The notes beneath the pieces are model-generated. The model did no database searches and was not told where the DNA came from. It worked only from the letters and a program-made list of their open reading frames with translations. 64,000 bases of DNA from the NCBI GenBank assembly GCA_023402395.1, contig JAEYGI010000040.1, positions 1,054,001 to 1,118,000 on the forward strand, read 5' to 3'. The first letter of the stretch is position 1. Every line of letters begins with the position of its first letter. Shown in pieces: positions 1-8,645 of this stretch. The DNA is from Bacillota bacterium (lineage in GTDB: Bacteria > Bacillota > UBA4882 > UBA8346). Position numbers and translations under genes: made by a program.

Positions 1-734
1 AAAACAGTGGAAATCGAAGCCAGGGTCGGGTCAAAGGAAAACTCCATATAATTCATGATCCGGATCGGCAAAGTCACGAACGTCGGCGAGTTTAGCAAGC
101 CGCTCAGCACCGCTTCGTCGAAGGAATATAAAAACGAGAGCATTGCGCCGGCGATTACACCGGGTTTGATCAAGGGAAGGGTTACTTTGAAGAACGTCTG
201 CACCGGACTGGCGCCGAGGCTGGCCGCGGCATTTTCCAGAGTCCAGTTAAAGCCGGAGAGCACCGACAGAGTATTCCGGATAATATAAGGCATGATGATG
301 ATCAGGTGCCCCAGGAGGATTTTGAGCATTCCCGGGACAGAGCCAATCTGGCTGAAAATTTGCAGTAAAACAAAGGCAAACGCAATGGAAGGAATGTACA
401 TCGGCGAAGTGAAGAAGGCAACCAACAGTTCTCGGCCATTAAACCGGTGCCTGCTCACACTCAGGGCGGCCGTTACGCCAAGCAAGATATCGATTCCGGT
501 CGCAATCACGGCCACTTCGACACTGTTGATGAATCCGCTTAAAAAGTTGGTGGATGAACTAAAAATATTCAAATACCATACCAAAGAAACCCCTTTGGGA
601 GGGAAAACCACCAGCGGCGTTGGACTGAAAGAGGCCAACATGATCACAGCTAACGGCGCCAGCAGAAAAACAAAAACCATGATGGCGATTGTCCTGGAGA
701 ACCATCCCACCCGCGCGTCAGACACGTTTTTCAC
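1..734 (-). CDS. ABC transporter permease, PotC-like (C-terminus outside window)
   Basis: Reading the minus strand from a GTG at 734 (or 725) gives a membrane protein that runs off the left edge without a stop. It begins with a hydrophobic helix (LLAPLAVIMLASFSP), then PLVVFPPKGVSLVWY, which is typical of PotC-type permeases, and contains an EAA loop (LENAAASLGASPVQTFFKV followed by LPLIKPGV). The start overlaps the end of the upstream PotB-like gene, so the two are translationally coupled. Family knowledge: PotB/PotC heterodimers form the channel of polyamine-type importers with a PotA ATPase and a PotD binding protein; neither is in the window. The substrate cannot be read from the permease; an adenine deaminase upstream hints at a nucleobase or other amine. 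The exact GTG start is uncertain. Confidence 0.85.
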   Translation of the reverse strand, partial: MKNVSDARVGWFSRTIAIMVFVFLLAPLAVIMLASFSPTPLVVFPPKGVSLVWYLNIFSSSTNFLSGFINSVEVAVIATGIDILLGVTAALSVSRHRFNGRELLVAFFTSPMYIPSIAFAFVLLQIFSQIGSVPGMLKILLGHLIIIMPYIIRNTLSVLSGFNWTLENAAASLGASPVQTFFKVTLPLIKPGVIAGAMLSFLYSFDEAVLSGLLNSPTFVTLPIRIMNYMEFSFDPTLASISTV

Positions 735-1557
735 CCCCAACTTTCTGATTGGCACCGGCTGTCGCATAGGTGGCCACTAACAGAATGATCAAAATGGTAA
801 ACAATAATATATAACTGATTGCGGAGGCAAACCCCCAGTTGAAGTTGATATTGACTTCCTGAAAGACCATCGTGCTCATCATCCGGAATTTTGATCCGCC
901 CAGTAATTTCGGGGTGACATACGAGGTCATGCTCATGGTGAATACCAAAATACATCCGGAAATGATCCCGGGCGCGCTCAACGGCAGAATCACCCTGAAA
1001 AATGTTTGCAGCGGACTGGCGTTCAGACTGTACGCAGCGCGTTCAAGATTGCGATCGATATTTTGAATTACTCCGGTAATCGAAAGAATCATATACGGAA
1101 TCAATAGATGGACCAGCCCGATAATCACCGCGGTTGACGTATTCAATATCACCAGGGGTTGTTGGATCAGTCCGATTGCCAGCAGCAATTGGTTTAGAAG
1201 GCCCCTGCCGCCCAAGATGACCATCCATCCGTAAGAGCGGACTACCGCGCTGACCAGGAACGGAAAGATAATCACAATCATCAGCACATTTTTCAGCTTT
1301 GATTTGGTTCTGGCCATGAAATAAGCGGTGGGATATCCCAGTAGCAGCGAAATCGCGGTCACCTTGAGAGAAACGATAATCGTCGCTTTTAAAATATTGA
1401 GGTACATGCCGTCACTGAAAAATTTCTGAAAATATTTGACTCCGTCGGCTTTCAACGTGCCGATCAGGGTATAGGCCATGGGAATCACAAAAAATGCCGT
1501 CAGGGCCAGCACCGTCGGTAACGCGAGCAGCAAAACCTCTTTTTTCTGTTTTGTCAT
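718..1557 (-). CDS. ABC transporter permease, PotB-like
   Basis: A 279-residue integral membrane protein with about six hydrophobic segments (the first at roughly residues 8-30). The cytoplasmic EAA loop lies at about residues 171-198 (ERAAYSLNASPLQTFFRV then LPLSAPGI) and docks the ATPase in this family. Length and motif fit the PotB half of spermidine/putrescine-type importers. It begins a few bases after the adenine deaminase stop and its end overlaps the PotC-like start, so ade-potB-potC reads as one operon. The ribosome binding site before this ATG is weak, consistent with coupling to the gene in front. The ligand is not established by sequence. Confidence 0.88.
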   Translation of the reverse strand: MTKQKKEVLLLALPTVLALTAFFVIPMAYTLIGTLKADGVKYFQKFFSDGMYLNILKATIIVSLKVTAISLLLGYPTAYFMARTKSKLKNVLMIVIIFPFLVSAVVRSYGWMVILGGRGLLNQLLLAIGLIQQPLVILNTSTAVIIGLVHLLIPYMILSITGVIQNIDRNLERAAYSLNASPLQTFFRVILPLSAPGIISGCILVFTMSMTSYVTPKLLGGSKFRMMSTMVFQEVNINFNWGFASAISYILLFTILIILLVATYATAGANQKVGGEKRV

Positions 1558-1563
1558 TGTTGC

Positions 1564-3303
1564 TTAGATCCCGTCATCCAAATATTTTGCCACCAACGGC
1601 AAGAAGGTTTTGGTGGTTACATCGATAATTCCCATATCGGTCAGTTTAACCTCCGGCGAAACGGCAAGCGCCATCAAGGTCAGAAAAGTCAACGGTTCCT
1701 CATGGTTCAATCCCATCATTTCGGAAATTCGGTTAAATTCACTGAATTTCCGCGACAGGGTTTGAAGATCGTCCTCGCACATAAGCCCCGCGATTGGAAG
1801 CGGAATGGAACAAAGCACCTGTCCGTCCCGGACGGCCGCGATACCGCCGCCAGCCGAAATCACAGTATTGGCCGCCAAGCTCAAATCCTGATCGTTGCTT
1901 GCGTACACCGTCAGGTTATGGCAGTCATGGGCATAGGTAGTCGCAATCGCTCCCCTGAATCCCGAGAGATTCCCCAAGAGCGCGACGCCCCGGTTGTTAT
2001 TCTCCGGATAGCGGTTCAACACCGCCATTTTGACCAGATCTCCCGGTTCCAGTATTCCGTCTTTCGCCTGACAAATCCGCTGTTCCAGGCGGGTTCGGGA
2101 AGTTTTGCCATCGTGGACGATAACATTGACGACAGCCTGGGGAGTCCGGCAGGGTATTTGGAAATCCTCGGCCCGGACCGGCTCGATGTGCATGGTATGA
2201 TAAGCTTCGCGAGGGAATTCCCATTGGGGGAGCGATACCGTGATCCCGCCGTTTTCGGCCACTATCTTTCCGTCGCTCATTACCAGCGAAGGAAGAGCTT
2301 CTTCCATTGAGCCCAGCAAAACCAGATCCGCTTTTCGGCCCGGAGCGATGGCGCCCCGCTGATACAAGCGTAGACGGTCCGCAGCATTGATCGTCACGTA
2401 TCGATAAGCTTTTTTCGGATCAAGCCCCAAAGCAATCGCTTTTTTTACGATCGAATTCAAATGGCCGCGGGCGGCCAGCCGGCTGACCGGTACATCGTCG
2501 GTTACCAGCATAATCCGGTTTTGTACCGGATAGCCGTTTAAATAGGACATCAGTTCCCTGGTTACAAAGCGTTCCTGAATCTGAACGCACATCCCCAACC
2601 GGAGTTTTTCGGTTACGATGGCCACGTCCATGTAGGTATGGTCACAGTCAATGCCCGATGCCGTAAACGCCTGCAGCTCTTTCCCTTTCAGCAGCGGCGT
2701 ATGTCCATCCAAAAGCACGCCCGCTCTTTGGGCCGCTTCAATCACACCCATTATTTGGGGGTCGCTTGCGATCACCCCAAAAAAGTCCATCACTTCACCC
2801 AGGCCGTGTACTCCTGGCAAGCCAAGCATCACGGCGATTTCTGCCCCGGTGATCGTAGCGCCGGAGTTTTCAAAACCCGGTGCCGACGGAACGGTAGACG
2901 GCGCCATAACGCAGACATGAAGCGGAAGATCCCTTACCTGGTCGCAAAGCATTTTAACTCCGTCCACGCCCAGCACATTGGCAATCTCGTGGGGATCCGC
3001 CGCGACACTGGTCGTGCCGAGCGGCAGTACCGCTGCGGCGAACGAGGCCGGTGTCATCATACTGCTTTCAAGATGCATATGGCCGTCGATAAAGCCCGGC
3101 GCTGCGAACCGGCGCCTGCCGTCAATATATTTTAACGCGTGATGCTCTTTTTTGAATTTTCCGACATAGGCAAATTGATCTCCGGCAATACCGATATCCG
3201 CATCGTAAATTTCGTCTGTAAGAACGTTTATCAACTGCACGTCAGATATGGCTGCATCAAATGGGATTTCTCCCATACAGGCCCGGATGGCACGGAGACT
3301 CAT
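1564..3303 (-). CDS. ade: Adenine deaminase
   Basis: This amidohydrolase-superfamily enzyme converts adenine to hypoxanthine and ammonia in purine salvage. The 579-residue length matches bacterial Ade. The metal-binding HxH motif is in GFIDGHMHLESSM (residues about 70-82), followed by PHEIANVLG (about 104-112), GLGEVMDFF, DGHTP and LVTDDVP, all characteristic of Ade rather than of other amidohydrolases. The ATG is preceded by AGGTGAAGCC. It is the first gene of a minus-strand unit followed by PotB/PotC-like permeases, which suggests that the transporter imports a purine or amine compound (inference). A double stem-loop repeat lies about 40 bases upstream of the start. Confidence 0.95.
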   Translation of the reverse strand: MSLRAIRACMGEIPFDAAISDVQLINVLTDEIYDADIGIAGDQFAYVGKFKKEHHALKYIDGRRRFAAPGFIDGHMHLESSMMTPASFAAAVLPLGTTSVAADPHEIANVLGVDGVKMLCDQVRDLPLHVCVMAPSTVPSAPGFENSGATITGAEIAVMLGLPGVHGLGEVMDFFGVIASDPQIMGVIEAAQRAGVLLDGHTPLLKGKELQAFTASGIDCDHTYMDVAIVTEKLRLGMCVQIQERFVTRELMSYLNGYPVQNRIMLVTDDVPVSRLAARGHLNSIVKKAIALGLDPKKAYRYVTINAADRLRLYQRGAIAPGRKADLVLLGSMEEALPSLVMSDGKIVAENGGITVSLPQWEFPREAYHTMHIEPVRAEDFQIPCRTPQAVVNVIVHDGKTSRTRLEQRICQAKDGILEPGDLVKMAVLNRYPENNNRGVALLGNLSGFRGAIATTYAHDCHNLTVYASNDQDLSLAANTVISAGGGIAAVRDGQVLCSIPLPIAGLMCEDDLQTLSRKFSEFNRISEMMGLNHEEPLTFLTLMALAVSPEVKLTDMGIIDVTTKTFLPLVAKYLDDGI

Positions 3304-3340
3304 GGCTTCACCTGTAGTATAAAATTCATAAATTGTTAAA

Positions 3341-3526
3341 ATATATAGGATGAAGTAAATATCTTTACTAAATTTGCATTCTTAACGCCGAATGCAAATG
3401 AATCAAATCGGAATTTACTTCATCCTATTACAGCTGAAATAAGTTGAATTAAATTCATTAGTTCTTTCATCATGGCCGGGCTTTAAGGACATGATGCATA
3501 TTAGAAATTTAATTCAACTTATATAG
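3341..3526. repeat. Double stem-loop element, copy 1
   Basis: Two adjacent long hairpins. Stem A pairs 3346-3360 with 3413-3427 (15 bp perfect, TAGGATGAAGTAAAT) and encloses an inner 10-bp stem, 3372-3381 with 3390-3399 (ATTTGCATTC). A short spacer (TTACAGCTGAA) follows. Stem B pairs 3439-3454 with 3507-3522 (16 bp perfect, ATAAGTTGAATTAAAT) and encloses CATCATG/CATGATG. Both outer ends are TATA-rich. A near-identical element in reverse orientation lies at 35063-35250, with the same stems, inner stems and spacer. It sits between the divergent ade and M20 genes. The layout resembles a small non-coding mobile element or a structured RNA; no open reading frame is evident. Confidence 0.85.
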
Positions 3527-3610
3527 CGACTAATTTCGCCCCATTTTACCGATAAATTGATATCTTGTCAAGACGCCCGGCGAAACTTTACTTTTTTTAT
3601 TTCTTGCGAA

Positions 3611-3638
3611 TTACAATGGTTTTGTTTAATCTTATAAT
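3611..3638 (+). promoter_or_regulatory. Probable sigma-A promoter of the M20 gene
   Basis: TTACAA (3611-3616) and TATAAT (3633-3638) are separated by 16 bases and lie about 35 bases upstream of the ATG at 3672. A clear ribosome binding site (GGGGGAAG) follows. The promoter lies outside copy 1 of the double stem-loop element. Confidence 0.55.
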
Positions 3639-3671
3639 TAAACAACGATTCAAATACCGGGGGAAGCTCTC

Positions 3672-4976
3672 ATGACCAAAGAAGAGTTAAAACAGCAAGT
3701 AAGCCAGCAGATCGATCGGAACCAAGCGTTAATTATTTCAATCGGAACTAAAATATTCAATCATCCGGAGCTCGGTTTCAAAGAGCGGGATACTTCTGAA
3801 CTGGTAGCCAGTCAATTGAAGGCGCTCGGGCTTTCCTGTGAAGAAGGCCTGGCGATTACGGGCGTCAAGGCTTGCGCCAAAGGAAAACAAAGCAAGGCTA
3901 AGGTAATGATCATGGGGGAACTGGATGCCGTGGTCTGCCCCTTGCACCCCTGCGCCGACACCACTACCGGAGCCGCCCATTCCTGCGGCCACAATTCACA
4001 GATCGCCGCCATGCTGGGCGCGGCGATCGGCCTGGTCCCCTTTATGGAGCACCTGGACGGCGATGTGGTATTTGCGGCGGTTCCCGCCGAAGAATACGTG
4101 GAGCTGGAATTTCGGGAGCGTTTAAAAAAAGACGGGAAAATTGAATTTTTCGGGGGAAAACAGGAGTTTATCCGCCTGGGCGTACTCGATGACGTGGATA
4201 TGGGAATGATGATCCACTCCCACGCCGGGGTGGAAGACCGGAAATTTCTGCTTTCCTGCGAGAGCTCCGGTTTTGTCGGCAAAATCATCCGATTCGCCGG
4301 CAAGGAAGCTCATGCCGGCGCCGAACCGTTTGAGGGCATCAATGCGCTAAATGCGGCCGCCCTTTCGCTGATGGCGATCAATGCGCAACGGGAGACCTTT
4401 AAGGATCTGGATCGGATCCGGGTTCATCCCATTATTACCAAAGGCGGCGATCTGGTAAATATCGTTCCAGCGGACGTCCGCATGGAAACCTATGTGCGGG
4501 GCAGAAACATTGAAGCAGTGATCGGCGCCTCTGAAAAAGTGAACCGGGCGATTCGCGGCAGCGCCATGGCGGTTGGCGCTCAAGTGGAGATCAATGAAAT
4601 CCCCGGCTATCTGCCGTTAATTCAAAACCCGAACCTGAATGGGCTGTTTGGCGAAAATGCCAAAGATCTGTTAGGTCCGGAGGCCATCCTTACCGGCTAC
4701 GAACTAATGGGCGCGACCGATGCCGGTGACATCAGCTCGATCATGCCGTTTATGCATATTTCCACCGGTGGTTACTCCGGTACCGCCCACAGCCGGGATT
4801 TCATGATTTGCGATGAGGAAATGGCCTATGTCATGCCCGCCAAAGCCATGGCCATGACTGTCGTTGACCTTCTCTGGAACGGGGCCGGGCAAGCGCTCCA
4901 AATCAAAGGGGATTATCAACCGAAATTTAATAAGCAATCCTATATCGAATTCCTGAGAAATTTCAAATATAACTGA
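3672..4976 (+). CDS. M20 family amidohydrolase / peptidase
   Basis: A 434-residue cytoplasmic metallohydrolase of the M20D (aminoacylase/AbgB-like) group. Visible metal and catalytic motifs are MGELDAVV (residues about 81-88), SCGHNSQIAAMLGAA (about 104-118) and VPAEEYVE (about 137-144), followed by the dimerisation domain with GKEAHAGAEPFEGINALNAA. Such enzymes remove acyl or aminobenzoyl groups from amino acids or dipeptides; the substrate here is unknown. The ATG follows a good GGGGGAAG ribosome binding site and a plausible promoter. It is monocistronic and divergent from ade. No terminator with a clear T-run is visible downstream, where a repeat island starts within about 60 bases. Confidence 0.88.
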   Translation: MTKEELKQQVSQQIDRNQALIISIGTKIFNHPELGFKERDTSELVASQLKALGLSCEEGLAITGVKACAKGKQSKAKVMIMGELDAVVCPLHPCADTTTGAAHSCGHNSQIAAMLGAAIGLVPFMEHLDGDVVFAAVPAEEYVELEFRERLKKDGKIEFFGGKQEFIRLGVLDDVDMGMMIHSHAGVEDRKFLLSCESSGFVGKIIRFAGKEAHAGAEPFEGINALNAAALSLMAINAQRETFKDLDRIRVHPIITKGGDLVNIVPADVRMETYVRGRNIEAVIGASEKVNRAIRGSAMAVGAQVEINEIPGYLPLIQNPNLNGLFGENAKDLLGPEAILTGYELMGATDAGDISSIMPFMHISTGGYSGTAHSRDFMICDEEMAYVMPAKAMAMTVVDLLWNGAGQALQIKGDYQPKFNKQSYIEFLRNFKYN

Positions 4977-5029
4977 TACTTCAGGGAAAAATCTCGCACG
5001 GGTTTCTTTTGAATTATTTTTCATCGGGT

Positions 5030-5560
5030 GGATCAACTGATTCAAAGCCCGGATCATTGATCGGATCGTTCGATCGGATGAGTACGGGGTCGCTACAGAT
5101 GATCCAAGTGTTGAATCAGTTGAACGAAGAGTTCGATCATTTGATCCAGATGCCGGATCAGTTGATCGAAGAACCGGATCAACTGATCGAAAAGCCCGAT
5201 CACTTGGGTATGGGGTCGCTCCAATTGATCCGGGAGTTGGATCAGTTGATCCGGAAGCCGGATCAGTTGATCGGAAACCTGGATCAACTGATCGGAGAGC
5301 CCGATCACTTGGGTATAGGGCCGCTCCAACTGATCCGGGAGTTGGATCAGTTGGAGCGGGTGTTGCTACAGATGGAAATATTAGAAGATCATTTGTAGCG
5401 GCGGTCGCTTCAGATGGAAATGTTGGAGCTTCATTTGTAGCGAGTGTTGCACCAGTTGATCCGAGAGCCGGATCAGTTGCAGCGAGTGTCGCTACAGATG
5501 GGTGCGGGGCCGCTACAAATGATCCGGGAGTTGGATCAGTTGATCCAACTCCCGGGAGCG
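5030..5560. repeat. GATC-rich tandem repeat island
   Basis: The core is a degenerate 21-bp unit, GATCAGTTGATCGAAGAACCG and variants, repeated without unique spacers. It is nested in a larger period: the block beginning GATCACTTGGGTAT recurs at 5198 and 5303 (105 bp apart), and GGGGTCGCT recurs at 5086 and 5212 (126 bp, six units). I count about 28 GATC sites in roughly 500 bases. The island ends in a 15-bp perfect palindrome (5524-5538 with 5541-5555). Because 21 is a multiple of three, both strands stay open for long stretches, but the only starts are TTG-type codons without ribosome binding sites, so I do not call a gene. It sits between the convergent M20 and phosphatase genes. Confidence 0.9.
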
Positions 5561-5665
5561 CTGGCTGTAAAATAATTTGGGTAAACTTCCGAAAAGAAGA
5601 AACTAAGAAAGAAGAGGCACAACCATAGGAATTAACGCAGCAACCAGATCCGGGTTATCATTATC

Positions 5666-7840
5666 TCACCGTTTCGCCGCCAGATTCGTTTTTAACGTTT
5701 CGATCTGTTGCGCCGTCATACCACCTGACAGGAGATATTTCTGGGCGGCTGCCGCCAGATCCGCCTTATCCAAGTCAGTGGCTCCCGCGATAAACTTCAG
5801 CATATCAAGGACATCACCGGCAATCACATTGTACTTGTCGGTGCCTTTTTGAACGCCATAATAATTAATATAACTTTGCATATAATCTTCAATAATCTCA
5901 TTCTTTGAAGCGCCCACTAACGATTCCAGCAATGCCGCAAAAAAGCCGGTACGATCCTTGCCTTCGGTGCAATGGATGAGATACGGCCCTTGATTCTCCG
6001 CCATAAACACGAGCCCTTTAACGATACTGGCTTTGAACTCCGCGCTGCTATAGGCAAGTCCCATATTCAAACATAATACCCGGTTATTCTTAAAAAGCTC
6101 GGCATAGTATGGAGATGCAAAATCCTTGGCCGCAAGATACGTTTTAATGTTCTCGGTTGAATCGGCCAGATCGATCACAGTATTGATTTTGGCTTCCTTA
6201 ATGAGATGATCCGTATAGGAAGCGCGGCCAAGTTCGTTATTGATCGGACTTGAGCTGCGGTACAGCACGGCTTTGGCAACATTGCCCACTGTAAAGCTGC
6301 GGAAATTGGCAAATACCTCATCGGAAGGATAATCGGCACGGTTATTGGTACGCTTTAACTTACGAATCTCATACTGCGTAAGATATCCCTCGCGGCCGGT
6401 AAGCATAATCGTAACTCTATCCCCCACCTTGACGTGGGCGATCTCGTTAAGCTTTCCATAATTGATACACACCGCAATATTGGTATGTCCCGGATAGGCG
6501 CGAACCAGCGGCTTGCCGGAATCGACATAGTAACCGTCCAGAAACGGCGCTTCAAGCACAAAACCGTTATCAAAGATCGCCGTTACCATATCCCCCGCTT
6601 TAAAGCCTAATTTGCCGAAATCCTCAATTGAAATCTCCGTTAAGGCATGCCCGTATTTTTCGATCTCTTTAACTTTGCCGGATACGTTGGGAGTTTTATA
6701 AACGGAAGCCGCTGAAAGCTTGCTCTTAAGCGCCGCAATCTCATTGGGGGTCAAGCCGCATTTTTTTAGATAGCTCTCACTCGCCGCCGCCAGTTTAACT
6801 CCGGAAATGTCGGTTCCCTTTGGATAGCTGCACACAATCGTGGTTAACGAGGTCACAATATTACTGTTGGCGATGGAGGTATACTGCTCGCTCCCTTTTT
6901 TAACGCCGTAGTAATTCTCATAGGTCGTCATATAATCCGCAACTACTTCGTCAAGCGTCGCGCCCATCAGGGACTCCAATACGGCGCTGACAAAACCGGC
7001 GCGGTCCTTCCCCTCTGTGCAGTGGATGAGATACGGTCCATTATTTTTGCTTATGAAACGGAGGCCCTCGGCTAATTTTTTCCCGAAGTCTTCCCCGGCA
7101 ATGTTAACGTCCATATTCAACGGCTTGACTTTACCGGCATCATAAAGCGACTTGTAATAGTCCGAAGCGAAATCCTTTGATCCGAAAAAGCCTTTAATTT
7201 CTTCATCCGAATCCGATAAATTAAGGACGGTTGCGATTCCGGCCGCCTTCGCCAGTGCGTTGGAATAAGCGGCGCGGCCTAATTCATTATTCACCGGGCT
7301 GCTGCTTCGGTATATAACGGCGGACTTGATTCCGGTCGTTGGAATGCTGCGGAAATTGGCAAAGATCGAATCGGTTGCATAATCGGAGCGAACATTGGTA
7401 CGTTTCAACTGACGCAGCTGATACTCCGAGAGATAACCTTCCTTTTCCGCCAGCGCGAAGGTTACCTTATCGCCCACTTTGACATTGTATTTCGTGGAGA
7501 AGTTGCCCATGTTGATGGCGACGACGAGTAAATCATTGGCCTTGTCATCGCGGACTACCAGGCTTCCGGTATCGACATCGCTATACGATGTACAGAAAGG
7601 TATTTTAAGTACATTGGCCCCCACCGTAACCGTGAGGATATCCCCCAATTGGTAACCCGTATCATAAAGGGCCTTCGGTTTAATGTCCATGGTCAGATTG
7701 CCGTATTTTTGCACCTCGGCGACAATTCCCACCACATCTGGATTGCTGTCTGCCGCCGTCACCGCTGTCATCGATAGCGAGAACGCCATAACCATAATAA
7801 CAGCCAGGAGTAATGAAATAATCCGATTTGCCTGTTTCAT
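5666..7840 (-). CDS. Secreted tandem protein-tyrosine phosphatase (duplicated)
   Basis: A 724-residue protein with a signal peptide (residues 1 to about 29: KR-rich start, hydrophobic core, VTAADS cleavage region). It consists of two homologous halves of about 345 residues. Each half has an N-terminal beta module (about 35-135 and 385-485) that resembles the C-terminal domain of SAM hydroxide adenosyltransferases (IPFCTSYSDV, VAINMGN, VKVGDKV). Each then carries a tyrosine/dual-specificity phosphatase domain with the catalytic loop HCTEGKDR (Cys274/Arg280 and Cys624/Arg630), so both copies keep the Cys-x5-Arg signature. Known family: bacterial Y_phosphatase3-type enzymes that dephosphorylate phosphotyrosine or phosphoinositides. 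The target is unknown. The ribosome binding site AAAGGAGG is excellent. It is probably monocistronic. Confidence 0.87.
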   Translation of the reverse strand: MKQANRIISLLLAVIMVMAFSLSMTAVTAADSNPDVVGIVAEVQKYGNLTMDIKPKALYDTGYQLGDILTVTVGANVLKIPFCTSYSDVDTGSLVVRDDKANDLLVVAINMGNFSTKYNVKVGDKVTFALAEKEGYLSEYQLRQLKRTNVRSDYATDSIFANFRSIPTTGIKSAVIYRSSSPVNNELGRAAYSNALAKAAGIATVLNLSDSDEEIKGFFGSKDFASDYYKSLYDAGKVKPLNMDVNIAGEDFGKKLAEGLRFISKNNGPYLIHCTEGKDRAGFVSAVLESLMGATLDEVVADYMTTYENYYGVKKGSEQYTSIANSNIVTSLTTIVCSYPKGTDISGVKLAAASESYLKKCGLTPNEIAALKSKLSAASVYKTPNVSGKVKEIEKYGHALTEISIEDFGKLGFKAGDMVTAIFDNGFVLEAPFLDGYYVDSGKPLVRAYPGHTNIAVCINYGKLNEIAHVKVGDRVTIMLTGREGYLTQYEIRKLKRTNNRADYPSDEVFANFRSFTVGNVAKAVLYRSSSPINNELGRASYTDHLIKEAKINTVIDLADSTENIKTYLAAKDFASPYYAELFKNNRVLCLNMGLAYSSAEFKASIVKGLVFMAENQGPYLIHCTEGKDRTGFFAALLESLVGASKNEIIEDYMQSYINYYGVQKGTDKYNVIAGDVLDMLKFIAGATDLDKADLAAAAQKYLLSGGMTAQQIETLKTNLAAKR

Positions 7841-8194
7841 CGCTTTCCTCCTTTGAAAATTTGGATATTAGGGTTTGTAAAACAAACAAAACAGTGATTC
7901 TGACTTTCGGTGTGGGATTATTCCTCGGATTTTGTTGGAGGTCTGTCCTTAATCTATTCTTAATCTAAAAAGAGAGGTTCGATGTTTTTACCGCGATTTC
8001 CTGCTTGAATCCAAATAATGTATCTGGCTTCAAACTTCGGTCTTCATGCTTTTTAAAAACAGCAAAAATAAAAAAACCACGGGATTAACCACGAGCTTTT
8101 TTCAATTATGCTTACAAAGTTATTTTTGGTAGTCTCAAGCCACACTTAACCTTATCCTGCGTAAAAAAGAAATCACTTTATCAATAAAGTCTGA
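7841..8194. other. Intergenic region without a recognisable gene
   Basis: This AT-rich stretch lies upstream of the phosphatase gene (ribosome binding site at about 7846-7853 on the minus strand). A short palindromic run, GTTTGTAAAACAAAC, lies at about 7874-7888 and may belong to the phosphatase promoter region. I see no open reading frame with a ribosome binding site and no further structured element before the terminator-like hairpin at 8195. Confidence 0.5.
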
Positions 8195-8227
8195 AAACCT
8201 CCGACCATGAGATTCGGAGGTTTTTTT
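8195..8227 (+). terminator. Orphan intrinsic terminator
   Basis: A perfect 10-bp stem (AAACCTCCGA, 8195-8204, with TCGGAGGTTT, 8214-8223) is followed by a T-run on the plus strand. No plus-strand gene ends here. It may mark the old 3' border of the decayed minus-strand operon downstream of the SsuB-like gene, or the end of a lost transcript. Confidence 0.65.
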
Positions 8228-8528
8228 CAATGAATTTTATTTGGATGAATATTTTATCACCTTAATTTTATCTATTGAAAGTCTGTTGTTTAGATACCCT
8301 TTTCTACGCCTCCGTCGGTTACTTTCATCAATCCCTTTGCGATGGTCTCTCGATATGTTTCCGGAAAATCCAATATCGCGCGATTATGGCTTCAACCAGA
8401 CCGCAAATAACCTGTTCTTGAGCAAACTATTAAATGAATCGGTTATACTCTTTAAAATCCTCTTCAGAGGACGAGATGAATTTGATCAAATAAAATAAAA
8501 TTAAGTTGCATCGCCAATCAAACCATGT

Positions 8529-8597
8529 TTATAGCGGATTTTTCGATTCCACCCTGCCGTAAATAGCAATTTCTCTGAGCTGTTTCTTTTCCGGCAT
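8529..8597 (-). pseudogene. 5' remnant of a NifH-type ATPase gene
   Basis: An ATG at 8597 follows a proper ribosome binding site (GCGGAG, 8 bases) and encodes MPEKKQLREIAIYG, the typical first strand of NifH/BchL-type P-loop ATPases, which normally continue KGGIGKST. Here the frame shifts after YG and stops at 8529. Restoring one base gives YG-KGGIEKSA, that is, the P-loop with a Gly-to-Glu change, before a stop in that frame too. The rest of the gene (about 250 codons) is missing. It begins 48 bases after the SsuB-like stop, as the next gene of that operon. Family knowledge: nitrogenase-like reductases use such ATPases. Which member this was cannot be told from 23 residues. Confidence 0.65.
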
Positions 8598-8645
8598 ACT
8601 AATTTCTCCGCGCATATCATGGTTTTTACTATCTCAATCGGCTTC

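Noticed and set aside
5009..5398. Open frame encoding a DQLI-rich heptad repeat protein in the GATC array (also one on the opposite strand)
   Set aside because: The frame stays open because the repeat unit is 21 bp. The start is a TTG without ribosome binding site, and both strands are equally open.
5030..5560. CRISPR array
   Set aside because: Units are contiguous degenerate repeats without unique spacers and no cas genes are near.
8241..8498. 85-residue plus-strand frame downstream of the orphan terminator
   Set aside because: TTG start without ribosome binding site, composition like the flanking AT-rich non-coding DNA, no family features.
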